Below, piece by piece: positions 51,801 to 60,120 of a stretch of 64,000 nucleotides of DNA; the stretch's first letter is position 1, and each line of letters starts with the position of its first letter. The notes under the pieces are model-generated. The model did not search any database, was not told the DNA's origin, and worked only from the letters and a program-made list of their open reading frames with translations. This DNA is from Pseudomonadota bacterium. Lineage in GTDB: Bacteria; Pseudomonadota; Alphaproteobacteria; Acetobacterales; Acetobacteraceae. Both the position numbers and the translations under genes were made by a program. The DNA is taken from NCBI GenBank assembly GCA_021798915.1, contig JAJZBM010000001.1, positions 62,001 to 126,000 on the forward strand, read 5' to 3'.

Positions 51801-54362
51801 GGCGGGGCGATCACGCTCGGCGCCGGCGGCGCTGGCGATCTCTCGATCACCGCCGGCGCCCTGTTCGACAGCCTCGGCGACAACGCCATCACCGCCGGCG
51901 CCACCGCCGCGATCACCAATGCCGGGATTTTCGAGAAAACCGGTGGCGCCGGAATCGCGACCATCGCGCCCGCGATCACCAGCACCGGCACCATCCTCGC
52001 CGCCGATGGCGGGTTTCTGTTCACCGGCGCGGACAGCTTCGCCGGCACCCTCGGCGGCGCCGGCACCATCGCGCTCGCCGGCAACGCGACGCTGGGGGCG
52101 GGCCTCGTAGTCACCGCCGGCGCTTTCGCGCTCGATAACGGCGCCGCCGCGACCCTGGAGGGTGCGCTCGACCTCGCCGATGGTTTCACCCTCGCTTCCG
52201 GCGCGACCCTCGCCAATGGGCTCGACACGCTGACCCTCGCTGGCGCCGCGACACTGGACGGGACGCTCGCCGGCGCCGGCGCCATCGCCGTCACCGGCAG
52301 CGCCCTCGCCGACGGTCTCACCATCAGCGGCAGCGAGACCGTCGCTCTCTCCGGCACCATCACCCAGGACGGCAATATCGAACTCGGCGCCGGGATCAAC
52401 GATTCCCCGCTGCTCGACATTCAGGCGGGCGGGGTCTTCGCGATCAACGCCGATGCCAATATCAACAGCGCCGGCACCGATGCCATCGACAATGCCGGAT
52501 TGCTCGAAAAAACCGCCGGCAACGGCATCAGCTATCTCTACGGCAACCTCACCAATACCGGCACCATCGCGGTCCAGCGCGGCACGCTCTCGCTCGCCGC
52601 CGGAGCGGCAACCCTGGGCGGCACGCTTGCCGGCGCCGGAACGCTGGCGCTTACCGCCGGCGCCGCGGCGACCAATGGCGGCGCAGTCAGTGTCTACACC
52701 CTGGCGTCCGGGGCCGATCTCTCCGTCGCCGGGCTCGGCGTCCTCGGCGCCGCCGAACTCATCGACGCCGCCGGCGGGACGTACGCCGGCGCCTTCACCC
52801 TCGCCGGTGGCAGCACGCTCGCCCCCGATGGCACGACACTGACCCTCTCGGGCGCCGCCTCGCTCGACGGCGCGCTCAGCGGCGCCGGCACCGTCGCGGT
52901 CAGTGGCCAGGGGGAGGCGAGCGGGCTCGCGATCGCGGGTGGTGCGGTGCTCAGCGACACCGGCACGCTGCTGCTCGACGGCGCCGCCTCGATCGGGAGC
53001 GCGAACAGCACCGGCCAGCTCCTCGTCGCCGCGGCGGGGACGCTCGAGATCACCGCCGATGCCGCCATCACCGGCTATAATGCCGGCGCGATCGGCAATG
53101 CCGGCCTGATCGAAAAACGCGCCGGGCTCGGCGCCAGCACGCTCTCCGGCGGCATCGCCAATAGCGGAACGCTGCTCGCCGCCGCCGGCACCATCGCCAT
53201 CACCGGGACGCTCACCAACAACGCGCTGATCGAGGCGGCGGGCGGGACCATCGTGCTCGCGAACAATCTCGCGGCGACGGGCACGGGAAGCGGCACGGCC
53301 ATGATCGGCGCCGGTGGCGGGCTGGTCCTCGATGCCGCGCTTGCCGGCTCGCAAAGCATCGATTTCACCGCCGGCTCCGGCCTGCTCGCCCTCGCCGATC
53401 CGGGGCAGTTCTTCGGCGCCATCGAGGGGTTCGCGAGCGGCGACGTCATCGATCTCAGCAACGCCGCCTACAGCGCCGCCGACACGGTGAGCTACGCCAA
53501 CCAGGTTTTGAGCGTGAGCGATGCCGGCACCGCGATCGCGGCACTCACCCTCTCGGGGACATACAGCACGAGCGAATTCCAGCTCGCGAGCGACGGCGCG
53601 AGCGGCACCGATATCACCCTCACGCTACCCTGCTTCGCCGCCGGCACGCGGCTTGAGACGCCGTCGGGCCCGGTTCCGGTCGAGGCGTTGGCGGTCGGCG
53701 ACCGGGTTTCGCGTGCCCGCGGCGGAGATGCCGCGATCCTCTGGATCGGCTGGCGCGACGTCGATTGCCGGCGCCACAAATACCCGGCCCGCGTGCGCCC
53801 GGTACGCGTCTCGGCTCACGCCTTCGCCGATGGTGTGCCGCGCCGGGATGTCGTGCTTTCCCCCGATCATGCGGTGTTCGTCGCCGGCGTGCTGATCCCG
53901 ATCAAATTCCTCGTCAACGGCCGCACCATCCGCGAGGAGACGGTGGCGGAGGTGCGCTATTTCCATATCGAACTCGCCCGCCATGACGTGCTGCTGAGCG
54001 AGGGGCTGGCGGTGGAGAGCTATCTCGACACCGGCAACCGCGGTGATTTCGTCACTGCACACGCAGCACCGGTGCATGGCGCGCGCGGGGCGGCGGCGCG
54101 GTGCGCGCCACTTTGCCGATCAGGGAAGAAACTCGCGGCGATCCATGGCCGCCTCGCCCGCCGGGCGCTGGCCGCTCAGCCCGCCGCAACCGCAACGAAG
54201 CCGAGCCCATTGGCGAGAACTTCACGCAAATCCGGCAAAGCGAGCGCGATGCAGCCCGCCGTCGGCGCGAAATCCGCAGTCGCGACATGGAGAAAAATCG
54301 CCGAGCCGCGTCCCGGGCGCGGCGGGTCATCGTTCCAGCCGAGCACGCCGATGATGTCGTAG
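48837..54362 (+). CDS. Giant beta-repeat surface protein with C-terminal Hint domain
   Basis: About 1841 residues, glycine/alanine/threonine-rich with endless short G-T-L-A type repeats, the look of a right-handed beta-helix adhesin. A larger unit of about 590 bases recurs: the N-T-G-T-L/I-A turn is seen near 49441, 50036, 50616, 51977, 52550 and 53156. Two W-rich module heads occur (near 48855 and 51120). The C-terminal part begins C1599-F-A-A-G-T-R and continues VEALAVGDRV, L-S-P-D-H-A-V, and ESYLDTGNRGDF, a Hedgehog/intein (Hint_2) domain. No N-terminal signal peptide is visible, so export might be by type I or another route. The last 62 or so codons look unrelated to the family and overlap the opposite-strand L,D-transpeptidase gene. 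ATG 48837 has GAAGGGAG upstream. Confidence 0.85.
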   Translation: MAAATDDDWIGASGAWSVAGNWSGGPPVAGDNAVFATGIPIFVTYATSDAIAALSDPGDPYATIDLTSGALSLTGGTWDGGFDQAAGSLALGAGTLALAGPTTLAGAISGPGVIDISGTAEALSGLAVSAAATLAVGGRLETSGAITLGAASSDASAISVSGGGAFIIANPTTLAGEGTGGVFNGGLIEQVTSGTSDIAGNLTNTGTLAITHGALGLYGGVSTLAGTISGGGALALFGGAKVAIGAGAVVSVATLEALGAGTTLTLDGGLGYGGDFTLGPGSGLAFANPDETLTLTGAASLGGVIAGASAAAAETVSLTGAGDVNGLILSDATLADAGSLTMDGPVTLEGGGKIAIAAGASLALLSNAALGAAAGLGTIDNAGRLEKTGGDGTSYVTASLTNTGTLAADAGTLALDGGAGSLGGTLSGGGTLLLTGGGSFTLDSGAVVTVADLAVSGAGSELTLATALADGGGFSLGAGTTLALGGESPTLSGADIALDGTLTGPGTLALTGGADLAGLTIEGGATLAVAGAATMDGPLTLGTASGGSELMIDAGFSLAIDAAALISGSGTLVNDGVITAWDGLGTTTITAALDNQGRLALDAGTLALAGTVSNGGEIAVAGGALSVAGGLAGSGTLSLGAGAEAILGGAASGTIHFAAAGAALTLDALASVAATVSGFAAGDTIDLANLQANGFSYTGGTLTLTEATDGGSASVVGALALPGLGNSPAIALANDGANGTEILLSPPSPVFSTPSAAITLDTWNWSSGWATPPGSTDDAVIPNDGTTAETITFVNNTTVAALAGGNLVTLSLAAGTLAVEGDLAWNGALTVDGGGLDLLSGGTIEGEFALAAGDSVVLGANVLQLGDADIAGTISGGGTLDFASGADTIDAGAAITTGGIAIADALTLATSLSYAGDFDLAAAGTLALGGETLTLSGVATLAGTISGAGSLGAGSLEAGSLIVTGTGDLAGAIIGDDASLIDSGTVFDGGAITLGAGGAGDLSITAGALFDSLGDNAITAGATAAITNAGIFEKTGGAGIATIAPAITSTGTILAADGGFLFTGADSFAGTLGGAGTIALAGNATLGAGLVVTAGAFALDNGAAATLEGALDLADGFTLASGATLANGLDTLTLAGAATLDGTLAGAGAIAVTGSALADGLTISGSETVALSGTITQDGNIELGAGINDSPLLDIQAGGVFAINADANINSAGTDAIDNAGLLEKTAGNGISYLYGNLTNTGTIAVQRGTLSLAAGAATLGGTLAGAGTLALTAGAAATNGGAVSVYTLASGADLSVAGLGVLGAAELIDAAGGTYAGAFTLAGGSTLAPDGTTLTLSGAASLDGALSGAGTVAVSGQGEASGLAIAGGAVLSDTGTLLLDGAASIGSANSTGQLLVAAAGTLEITADAAITGYNAGAIGNAGLIEKRAGLGASTLSGGIANSGTLLAAAGTIAITGTLTNNALIEAAGGTIVLANNLAATGTGSGTAMIGAGGGLVLDAALAGSQSIDFTAGSGLLALADPGQFFGAIEGFASGDVIDLSNAAYSAADTVSYANQVLSVSDAGTAIAALTLSGTYSTSEFQLASDGASGTDITLTLPCFAAGTRLETPSGPVPVEALAVGDRVSRARGGDAAILWIGWRDVDCRRHKYPARVRPVRVSAHAFADGVPRRDVVLSPDHAVFVAGVLIPIKFLVNGRTIREETVAEVRYFHIELARHDVLLSEGLAVESYLDTGNRGDFVTAHAAPVHGARGAAARCAPLCRSGKKLAAIHGRLARRALAAQPAATATKPSPLARTSRKSGKASAMQPAVGAKSAVATWRKIAEPRPGRGGSSFQPSTPMMS

Positions 54363-54685
54363 ACCCCATCGGCGCGCCATAATTCCTCATGGCGGGCGGG
54401 ATAAGGCAGGCCGACCATGCGGTTATAAGCGGGGTCGGCGGGATCGTCGCACCAACCATCCGTGGGCGCGATCGGCTCGCGCGGGACCACGGCGCGCGGG
54501 ATCGCGACGCGATCGGCGCGATAGAGCACCCGGCGGAGCGGCAGCAAGCCGATCGGGGTCGCGAAATCGCCCTCGCTTTTCTCCGTCCGCACCCCGGCGC
54601 GTCCGTGCGCGGCGCGGTAGCTTCGTCCAGCGAATAGGAAAACCCCATCCGGGCGGAGCGTCGCGATGCCACTATCTGTGCTCAT
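54176..54685 (-). CDS. L,D-transpeptidase-family protein (YkuD-like)
   Basis: A 169-residue protein with the YkuD catalytic signature: H133 in I-F-L-H-V-A and the nucleophile C145 in P-T-A-G-C-I-A-L. Upstream segments FATPIGLLPLRRVLYR and YDIIGVLGWNDDP are typical of the short, signal-less L,D-transpeptidase relatives in alphaproteobacteria. It should act on peptidoglycan cross-links if exported, but I see no signal peptide. ATG overlaps the recR stop (ATGA). Its 3' end overlaps the giant Hint-protein gene by 187 bases. Confidence 0.87.
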   Translation of the reverse strand: MSTDSGIATLRPDGVFLFAGRSYRAAHGRAGVRTEKSEGDFATPIGLLPLRRVLYRADRVAIPRAVVPREPIAPTDGWCDDPADPAYNRMVGLPYPARHEELWRADGVYDIIGVLGWNDDPPRPGRGSAIFLHVATADFAPTAGCIALALPDLREVLANGLGFVAVAAG

Positions 54686-55284
54686 GGCGCCGCCTCATAG
54701 CGCCGCGCGCGAAGCGCCTGCGCCAGCGTGCCCTCATCCAGGGTCTCCAGCGTGCCGCCCATCGGCACGCCTTGGGCGAGGCGGCTGACCGCGACCCCGC
54801 TCGGGCGCAGCCGGTCGGCGAGCCAGTGCATGGTGGTCGCGCCCTCGACGGTCGCCGGCAAAGCGAGAATGACCTCCCGCACCCCGCCCTCGTCGAGACG
54901 CGCGAGCAGCGGCGCGAGGCTCAAATCCTCCGGCCCGACGCCGCCGAGCGCCGAAAGCAGCCCGCCGAGCACATGATAGCGCCCGCGAAACAGCCCGCCC
55001 CGCTCCATCGCCCAGAGATCGCCCACCCCGTCCACGACACAAATCAGCCCTGCCTCCCGCCCGGGATCGGCGCAGATCGTGCAAGGATCGACACTGTCGA
55101 GATTGCCGCACGCCCGGCATTGCCGGATCGCGGCGCCAGCCGTCGCGAGGGCCGCAGCGAGCGGCGCAAGCCGCGCCTCCGGCTCACGCAGCAACCACAG
55201 CGCCGCCCGCCGCGCGCTCCGCGGACCCAGCCCGGGAAGCCGGCCGAGCAGCGCGATCAGGCGGGTGATTTCTGGCCCGCCCAA
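54682..55284 (-). CDS. recR: Recombination mediator RecR
   Basis: RecFOR pathway protein helping RecA load on gapped DNA. The 200 residues show the helix-hairpin-helix LGRLPGLGPRSARRAAL, the zinc finger C-R-A-C-G-N-L-D-S-V-D-P-C-T-I-C and the Toprim segment with ICVVDGVGDLWAMER, VLGGLLSALGGVGPEDL and LAQGVPMGGTLETLD. The start is TTG at 55284 because homology begins there and no ATG is in range. Part of the dnaX-ybaB-recR order on the minus strand. Confidence 0.95.
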   Translation of the reverse strand: MGGPEITRLIALLGRLPGLGPRSARRAALWLLREPEARLAPLAAALATAGAAIRQCRACGNLDSVDPCTICADPGREAGLICVVDGVGDLWAMERGGLFRGRYHVLGGLLSALGGVGPEDLSLAPLLARLDEGGVREVILALPATVEGATTMHWLADRLRPSGVAVSRLAQGVPMGGTLETLDEGTLAQALRARRYEAAP

Positions 55285-55315
55285 GGTCAGATTCCAGGAA
55301 AGGTTAGAAAAGGAT

Positions 55316-55434
55316 CTTCTTTTTCTGAAGAAAAAGAAGCAAAAAGACTTTTTTTCCGTGTCCTTGGAGCGGCAGTGTCGAGGGCACTGCCCAATGGATA
55401 AAAGTTTTTTGGTTCTTTTTTTTCAAAAAAGAAC
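55316..55434. repeat. Paired A/T palindromes (degenerate copy plus copy D) with GC stem
   Basis: The gap between ybaB and recR holds a degenerate unit with a perfect 10-base stem CTTCTTTTTC/GAAAAAGAAG (55316-55325/55330-55339), a GC stem GGCAGTG/CACTGCC (55371-55377/55385-55391), and a full unit in the opposite orientation (55400-55434) like copies B and C, with one extra T. The arrangement resembles copy C doubled. It would be read between the second and third genes of the dnaX operon. Confidence 0.8.
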
Positions 55435-55441
55435 ATTTTTC

Positions 55442-55765
55442 TTAGAACGGCAATTTCATGCCCGGCGGCAGGTTGATCCCGCCGGTCAATGCCTGCATTT
55501 CGCCGGCGGTGACGGCTTCCAGCCGGCGTTTGGCGTCGGCATGGGCGGCGATGATGAGGTCTTCAAGGACTTCCATCTCGGCGGGGTCGGCGAGTTTGGG
55601 GTCGATTTTGAGGCGCTTCATCTCGCCTTTGCCGGTGAGTGTGATCCGCACCATGCCGGCCCCGGATTCGCCCTCGATTTCCATCGTCTCCAGCCTAGCC
55701 TGCATGTCCTGCATTTTCTGCTGCATTTGCGAGGCCTGTTTCATCAGGCCGGCGAGATTTTTCAT
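55442..55765 (-). CDS. ybaB: YbaB/EbfC nucleoid-associated protein
   Basis: Small DNA-binding dimer of 107 residues. N-terminal helical [20 protein letters not shown] and the [19 protein letters not shown] strand region, then [15 protein letters not shown] and L-P-P-G-M-K-L-P-F end, all typical. Its ATG overlaps the dnaX stop (ATGA). An unusually repeat-rich gap separates it from recR. Confidence 0.95.
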   Translation of the reverse strand: MKNLAGLMKQASQMQQKMQDMQARLETMEIEGESGAGMVRITLTGKGEMKRLKIDPKLADPAEMEVLEDLIIAAHADAKRRLEAVTAGEMQALTGGINLPPGMKLPF

Positions 55766-57594
55766 GCGTCAAACTCCTCGGAAAAACCCGCCGCGTCATC
55801 GCCGGCGGGGTCGAAACCCGGGTCATCAGGCTCGAAAACCGGCCCGGCTTCGTCGCCGCCGATGGCCGGCAGACCGTAGGCGTCGAGGCCGGCGGTATGC
55901 ACCGCCTCCATGCGGGCGCCGGGAAACGCGGTCATGATCGCCTGGATCAGGGGATGGCGGGATGCCGCCTCGCGCCGCGCCGCTTCCGCCGACCGCCCCT
56001 GTTCGGCGAGCGTCGGCTCGCCCGGCGCGGTCGCGAGCGCGATCGTCCAGCGCCGGCCAGTGGCCTCGGCGAGCACGGCAGCGAAACGAGCGGCGAGGTC
56101 ACGTGGCAGATCGGGCTCGGGGCGAAGCTCGATCACCGGCGGGGCATAACGCACGAGATGGACGCCGTGCAGCAGATGGGCGTGCAGCGTCGCCTCGCGC
56201 GCCGCCGCGACCAGCGCCACCGCCTCGCGAAAGCTGCCCGGCAGCCGCGCGCCCACCACCCCACCGCCGACCACCGCGCGCGCGCCTCCCCCGCCGTCGC
56301 CTGACGGCGGCAGCGGTGGCGCGGCCGGCGCGCCGGCGGGTGCATTCGCGAGACGCTGGAGGAGTTCGCCCGGCGGCGGCAGATCGGCGACATGGCAGAG
56401 GCGGATCAGCACCATCTCCGCCGCCGCCCGCGCATCCGGCGCCTGCTCGACCTCGGCGAGGCCCTTGAGCAGCATCTGCCAGGCGCGCGCCAGCACCGGG
56501 ATCGCGAGCCGCGCCGCCAGCGCCGTGCCGCGGACCCGCTCGGCCTCGGTGAATTCGCTGCTGTCGCGGAGATCGGGGATCGTCTTGAGCCGGCTCAGGG
56601 TATGGATGAGGGCCAGCAGATCCTGGAGCAGGGTCGCGAAATCGGCGCCGAATTCATGGGCCCGGGCGGTGATCGCCAGCATCTCGGAAACCCGCCCGGC
56701 GAACACCGCCTCGATGAGGTCGAACACCATCTCGCGATCGGCGAGCCCCAGCATCTCGGCGACGCTGGCGGCGCCGACCCGCCCGCCGGCCGGGGCTTCG
56801 GCGATCGCCTGGTCGAGCAGCGAAAGCCCGTCCCGCACCGAGCCCTCGGCGGCGCGGGCGATCAGCGCCAGCGCCTCGGGCTCGGCGGTGAAGCCTTCGA
56901 GGCCGGTGATGCGCGCGAAATGCGCCGCGAGATCGGCCGCCGGCACGCGCCGGAGATCGAAACGCTGGCAGCGCGACAGCACGGTGATCGGCACTTTGCG
57001 GAGTTCGGTGGTGGCGAAGATGAACTTCACGTGCGGCGGCGGTTCCTCCAGCGTCTTGAGGAGCGCGTTGAAGGCGTTGCGCGACAGCATGTGGACTTCG
57101 TCGATGACGAAGACCTTGGTGCGCGCCTGGAGCGGGCGAAACCGTGTCGCCTCGATGATCTCGCGCACGTCATCGACGCCGGTGCGTGAGGCGGCGTCCA
57201 TTTCCATGACATCGGGATGGCGGTCGGCGAGGATGGCGCGGCAATCGGCGCATTCGCCGCAGGGATCGGCGGTCGGGCCGCCTTGGCCATCGGGGCCGGT
57301 GCAGTTGAGGGCGCGGGCGATGATGCGCGCGGTCGTGGTTTTGCCGACACCGCGCACGCCGGTCAGCATGAAGGCGTGGGCGACGCGGTTTTGCGCGAAG
57401 GCGTTGCGCAGCACCCGGACCATGGTTTCCTGGCCGATCAGATCCTCGAATCGAGTCGGGCGGTATTTGCGCGCCAGCACCCGATAGGCGGCGGTCACGG
57501 CCGCGGCCGCGCCGGGCGGCGCGTCACCGAACAGCCCCGGCCCCGGCGGGGTCGGTGGCGCGGGCGGGGGGGCTTCGTCGAACAGGCCGGACAT
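55762..57594 (-). CDS. dnaX: DNA polymerase III subunits gamma/tau
   Basis: Clamp-loader ATPase of 610 residues. Landmarks: [15 protein letters not shown], Walker [14 protein letters not shown], a zinc cluster N-C-T-G with C-G-E-C-A-D-C, Walker [12 protein letters not shown], and the SRC motif VLSRCQRFD. The C-terminal part (from about 420) is a proline/alanine-rich linker plus a tau-specific domain ending in acidic residues. It precedes ybaB (overlap) and recR; the SRP RNA gene lies just upstream on the same strand. Confidence 0.96.
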   Translation of the reverse strand: MSGLFDEAPPPAPPTPPGPGLFGDAPPGAAAAVTAAYRVLARKYRPTRFEDLIGQETMVRVLRNAFAQNRVAHAFMLTGVRGVGKTTTARIIARALNCTGPDGQGGPTADPCGECADCRAILADRHPDVMEMDAASRTGVDDVREIIEATRFRPLQARTKVFVIDEVHMLSRNAFNALLKTLEEPPPHVKFIFATTELRKVPITVLSRCQRFDLRRVPAADLAAHFARITGLEGFTAEPEALALIARAAEGSVRDGLSLLDQAIAEAPAGGRVGAASVAEMLGLADREMVFDLIEAVFAGRVSEMLAITARAHEFGADFATLLQDLLALIHTLSRLKTIPDLRDSSEFTEAERVRGTALAARLAIPVLARAWQMLLKGLAEVEQAPDARAAAEMVLIRLCHVADLPPPGELLQRLANAPAGAPAAPPLPPSGDGGGGARAVVGGGVVGARLPGSFREAVALVAAAREATLHAHLLHGVHLVRYAPPVIELRPEPDLPRDLAARFAAVLAEATGRRWTIALATAPGEPTLAEQGRSAEAARREAASRHPLIQAIMTAFPGARMEAVHTAGLDAYGLPAIGGDEAGPVFEPDDPGFDPAGDDAAGFSEEFDA

Positions 57595-57642
57595 GCGCGG
57601 AGCGGACCGAGCCGCGGCGGCGGCTTCCCTGCCAAGGTTTCG

Positions 57643-57747
57643 GGGTGGGAGGCCGGAGCAACGACCCAGGCGGAAACTCGTTGCGGCTGCTTCCTTCCGG
57701 ACCTGACCGGGTTGGCGAGGCGCCCGTCCGCCGCCGACCTCCCACCC
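57643..57747 (-). ncRNA. ffs: Signal recognition particle RNA (4.5S type)
   Basis: On the minus strand the conserved tip GGTCAGGTCCGGAAGGAAGC is present (complement near 57683-57706), with the GGAA tetraloop and asymmetric loop bound by Ffh. The ends GGGTGGGAGG (57747-57738) and CCTCCCACCC (57652-57643) pair perfectly, giving a roughly 105-nt hairpin, the small bacterial form. It lies 49 bases upstream of dnaX. Exact ends may differ by a few bases. Confidence 0.93.
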
Positions 57748-57904
57748 CCTTTATCGCCCAGCGCCACCACCGCGGCAAGGGCTTCGGCGTATGGCCCCTG
57801 CGCGCGGCCAAGCGTTGTCTTGCCTCCCCCGGCGCGAAGCCGGATACTCACCCCGGCGGCCGCGAGCCCCCGAGGGCGAGTGGCGGCGGCCTGGAGAAGC
57901 GAGG

Positions 57905-58906
57905 ATGAGCATGAGCGAGAGCGGCTTTCGCGCCCTGGTCGCGCGTGAGGAAGGCGGGCGGCAGACGCTCGCCCTCGAAACCCTGACCGACGCCGATCTG
58001 CCGGCGGCGGACGTCACCGTCGCTGTCGAATACTCGTCCTTCAATTACAAGGACGGGCTCGCACTCGCCGGGCGGAACCGCATTCTGCGCCATTACCCGA
58101 TCATCCCCGGGATCGATTTCGCGGGTACCGTCGCCAGCTCCGAAAACCCGCGTTTTCGGCCCGGCGAGCGGGTCGTGTTGACCGGCTTCGGGGTCGGCGA
58201 GAACTGGTCCGGTGGTTTCGCCGAACGCGCCCGGGTCAAGGGCGAATGGCTGGTCACGCTGCCCGAGGGGCTCGATTGCCGGCAGGCGATGGCGATCGGC
58301 ACCGCCGGGTTCACGGCGATGCTCGCGGTCATGGCACTGGAGCGCCACGGTCTTGCCAAGGGCGGCGACGTCCTGGTGACCGGGGCGGCGGGCGGGGTCG
58401 GCAGCATCGCGGTGCGGCTGCTCTCGCGGCGCGGCTATCGGGTCACGGCGCTGACCGGGCGGGCCGCCACCGAACGGGCGTTCCTGGAAGGGCTGGGCGC
58501 CACGGCGCTCCTCGACCGCGCCGCCTATCAGGCGCCCGGCAAGCCGCTCCAGGCCGAGCGCTGGCAGGGTGCGGTCGATACCGTCGGCGGCACCATTCTC
58601 GCCAATGTGCTGGCGACGACCGCCTATGGTGGCGCGGTCGCCGCTTGCGGTCTCGCCGGCGGCGCGGATCTGCCGACCAGCGTGTTCCCGTTCATTCTGC
58701 GTGGCGCGGCCCTGCTCGGGATCGATTCCGTGCAATGTCCGATGACGCCGCGCGAGGACGCCTGGCGACGCCTGGCGCGGGAGTTGACGGCGGTGGATCT
58801 GGCCGCGGTGACCGAGGAGATCGGCCTCGGCGACCTCCCGGCCCGCGCCGAGGCGATCCTCGCCGGGCGGGTGCGTGGGCGGACCGTCGTCAATGTCAGG
58901 CAGTAA
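57905..58906 (+). CDS. Acrylyl-CoA reductase-like MDR oxidoreductase (AcuI/YhdH)
   Basis: NADPH-dependent medium-chain reductase of 333 residues, YhdH/AcuI branch, which reduces acryloyl-CoA to propanoyl-CoA in detoxification and 3-hydroxypropionate assimilation. Landmarks: VEYSSFNYKDGLALAGRNRI, P-I-I-P-G-I-D-F-A-G-T-V, F-G-V-G-E-N-W-S-G-G, AMAIGTAGFTAMLAV, V-T-G-A-A-G-G-V-G-S and F-I-L-R-G-A-A-L-L-G-I-D-S-V. No zinc ligands, as expected. ATG 57905 has GGAGAAG ahead; ATG 57911 is possible. The peptidase gene follows after 12 bases. Confidence 0.9.
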   Translation: MSMSESGFRALVAREEGGRQTLALETLTDADLPAADVTVAVEYSSFNYKDGLALAGRNRILRHYPIIPGIDFAGTVASSENPRFRPGERVVLTGFGVGENWSGGFAERARVKGEWLVTLPEGLDCRQAMAIGTAGFTAMLAVMALERHGLAKGGDVLVTGAAGGVGSIAVRLLSRRGYRVTALTGRAATERAFLEGLGATALLDRAAYQAPGKPLQAERWQGAVDTVGGTILANVLATTAYGGAVAACGLAGGADLPTSVFPFILRGAALLGIDSVQCPMTPREDAWRRLARELTAVDLAAVTEEIGLGDLPARAEAILAGRVRGRTVVNVRQ

Positions 58907-58918
58907 CGCGAGGATGTC

Positions 58919-60061
58919 ATGAGCCACGATTTCGACCCCAACACCCTCCCCTTCGACACGGCGGCGATGCTCGCCGGTCTCCGGCCGTGGGTCGAATGTG
59001 AATCGCCGACCTTCGATGCCGCGGCGGTCAATCGCATGATGGCGATCGCGAGCCGTGATCTCGCGGTGATGGGCGCGCGGGTCGAGCGCATCCCGGGACG
59101 GATGGGGTTCGGCGATTGCGTCCGCGCCCATCTGCCGCACCCGCGCGCCGGCGAGCCCGGCATTCTGGTGATGGGCCATCTCGATACCGTCCACCCGGTC
59201 GGCACCCTCGCCGCCCTGCCCTGGCGCGAGAGCGGGGGACGTTGTTACGGCCCCGGCATTCTCGACATGAAGGGCGGCAATTTCCTCGCTCTCGAAGCGC
59301 TCCGGCGCTTGGCGCAGGCCGGCGTCACGACGCCGCTTCCGGTCACCGTGCTGCTGACCAGCGACGAGGAGGTGGGCAGCCCGAGCACCCGCGATCTCAT
59401 CGAGGCCGAGGCCGCGCGTCACCGCTTCGTCCTGGTGCCGGAGCCTGGGCGGAGCGATGGCGCCGTGGTCACCGGCCGCTACGCGATCGCGCGCTTCCAT
59501 CTCGAAGCGGTCGGACGGCCGAGCCATGCCGGCGCGCGGCTCGCCGAGGGCCGTTCGGCGATCCGCCGCATGGCGCAGAAGCTGATCGAGATCGAGGGCA
59601 TGACGAGCCCCGACTGCACCTTCAGCGTCGGCGTCGTCCATGGCGGGCAATGGGTGAATTGCGTCGCGACCCGTTGCCATGGCGAGGCGCTCAGCATGGC
59701 CAAGCGCCAGGCCGATCTCGACCACGCCGTCTCGCGCATGCTGGCGCTCTCCGACAGCGCCGATGGCGTCACCTTCACCGTGACGCGCAGCGTCACCCGC
59801 CCGGTCTGGGAGCCCGATGAGGCAACGCTCGCCCTCTATCGGACGGCGCGCGACATCGCGCGGGGAATCGGCTTTGCGATCGGCCATGAGAGCGCCGGCG
59901 GCGGCTCGGACGCCAATTTCACCGGCGCGCTCGGCATTCCCTCGCTCGACGGGCTCGGCGCACTCGGGGACGGGCTCCATACGCTCGGCGAATATATCGA
60001 GATCGACAGCCTGGCGGCGCGCGGAAAATTGATGGCCGGGCTGCTCGCGACCCTTCGCTGA
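58919..60061 (+). CDS. M20-family carboxypeptidase (CPG2-like)
   Basis: Zinc peptidase of 380 residues, the glutamate carboxypeptidase G2-like branch of M20. Metal-site segments: V-M-G-H-L-D-T-V-H-P-V-G, GPGILDMKGGN, TSDEEVGS, V-P-E-P-G and the C-terminal GALGDGLHTLGEYIE. No signal peptide, so cytosolic. Likely substrates are N-acyl or folyl/peptidyl glutamates, but the sequence does not decide. Confidence 0.88.
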   Translation: MSHDFDPNTLPFDTAAMLAGLRPWVECESPTFDAAAVNRMMAIASRDLAVMGARVERIPGRMGFGDCVRAHLPHPRAGEPGILVMGHLDTVHPVGTLAALPWRESGGRCYGPGILDMKGGNFLALEALRRLAQAGVTTPLPVTVLLTSDEEVGSPSTRDLIEAEAARHRFVLVPEPGRSDGAVVTGRYAIARFHLEAVGRPSHAGARLAEGRSAIRRMAQKLIEIEGMTSPDCTFSVGVVHGGQWVNCVATRCHGEALSMAKRQADLDHAVSRMLALSDSADGVTFTVTRSVTRPVWEPDEATLALYRTARDIARGIGFAIGHESAGGGSDANFTGALGIPSLDGLGALGDGLHTLGEYIEIDSLAARGKLMAGLLATLR

Positions 60062-60120
60062 GCCTCGGCGCGCGGCGATCGTTTCATATTTTTTCACGAT
60101 TGCCGGGCATTCTGGCGGCC

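Noticed and set aside
48711-53354. Open frame of about 1547 codons on the minus strand opposite the giant repeat protein
   Set aside because: It arises from GC-rich codon bias and repeats: composition is Gly/Ala/Arg/Glu-rich low complexity without domains, and the plus strand encodes a coherent repeat/Hint protein.
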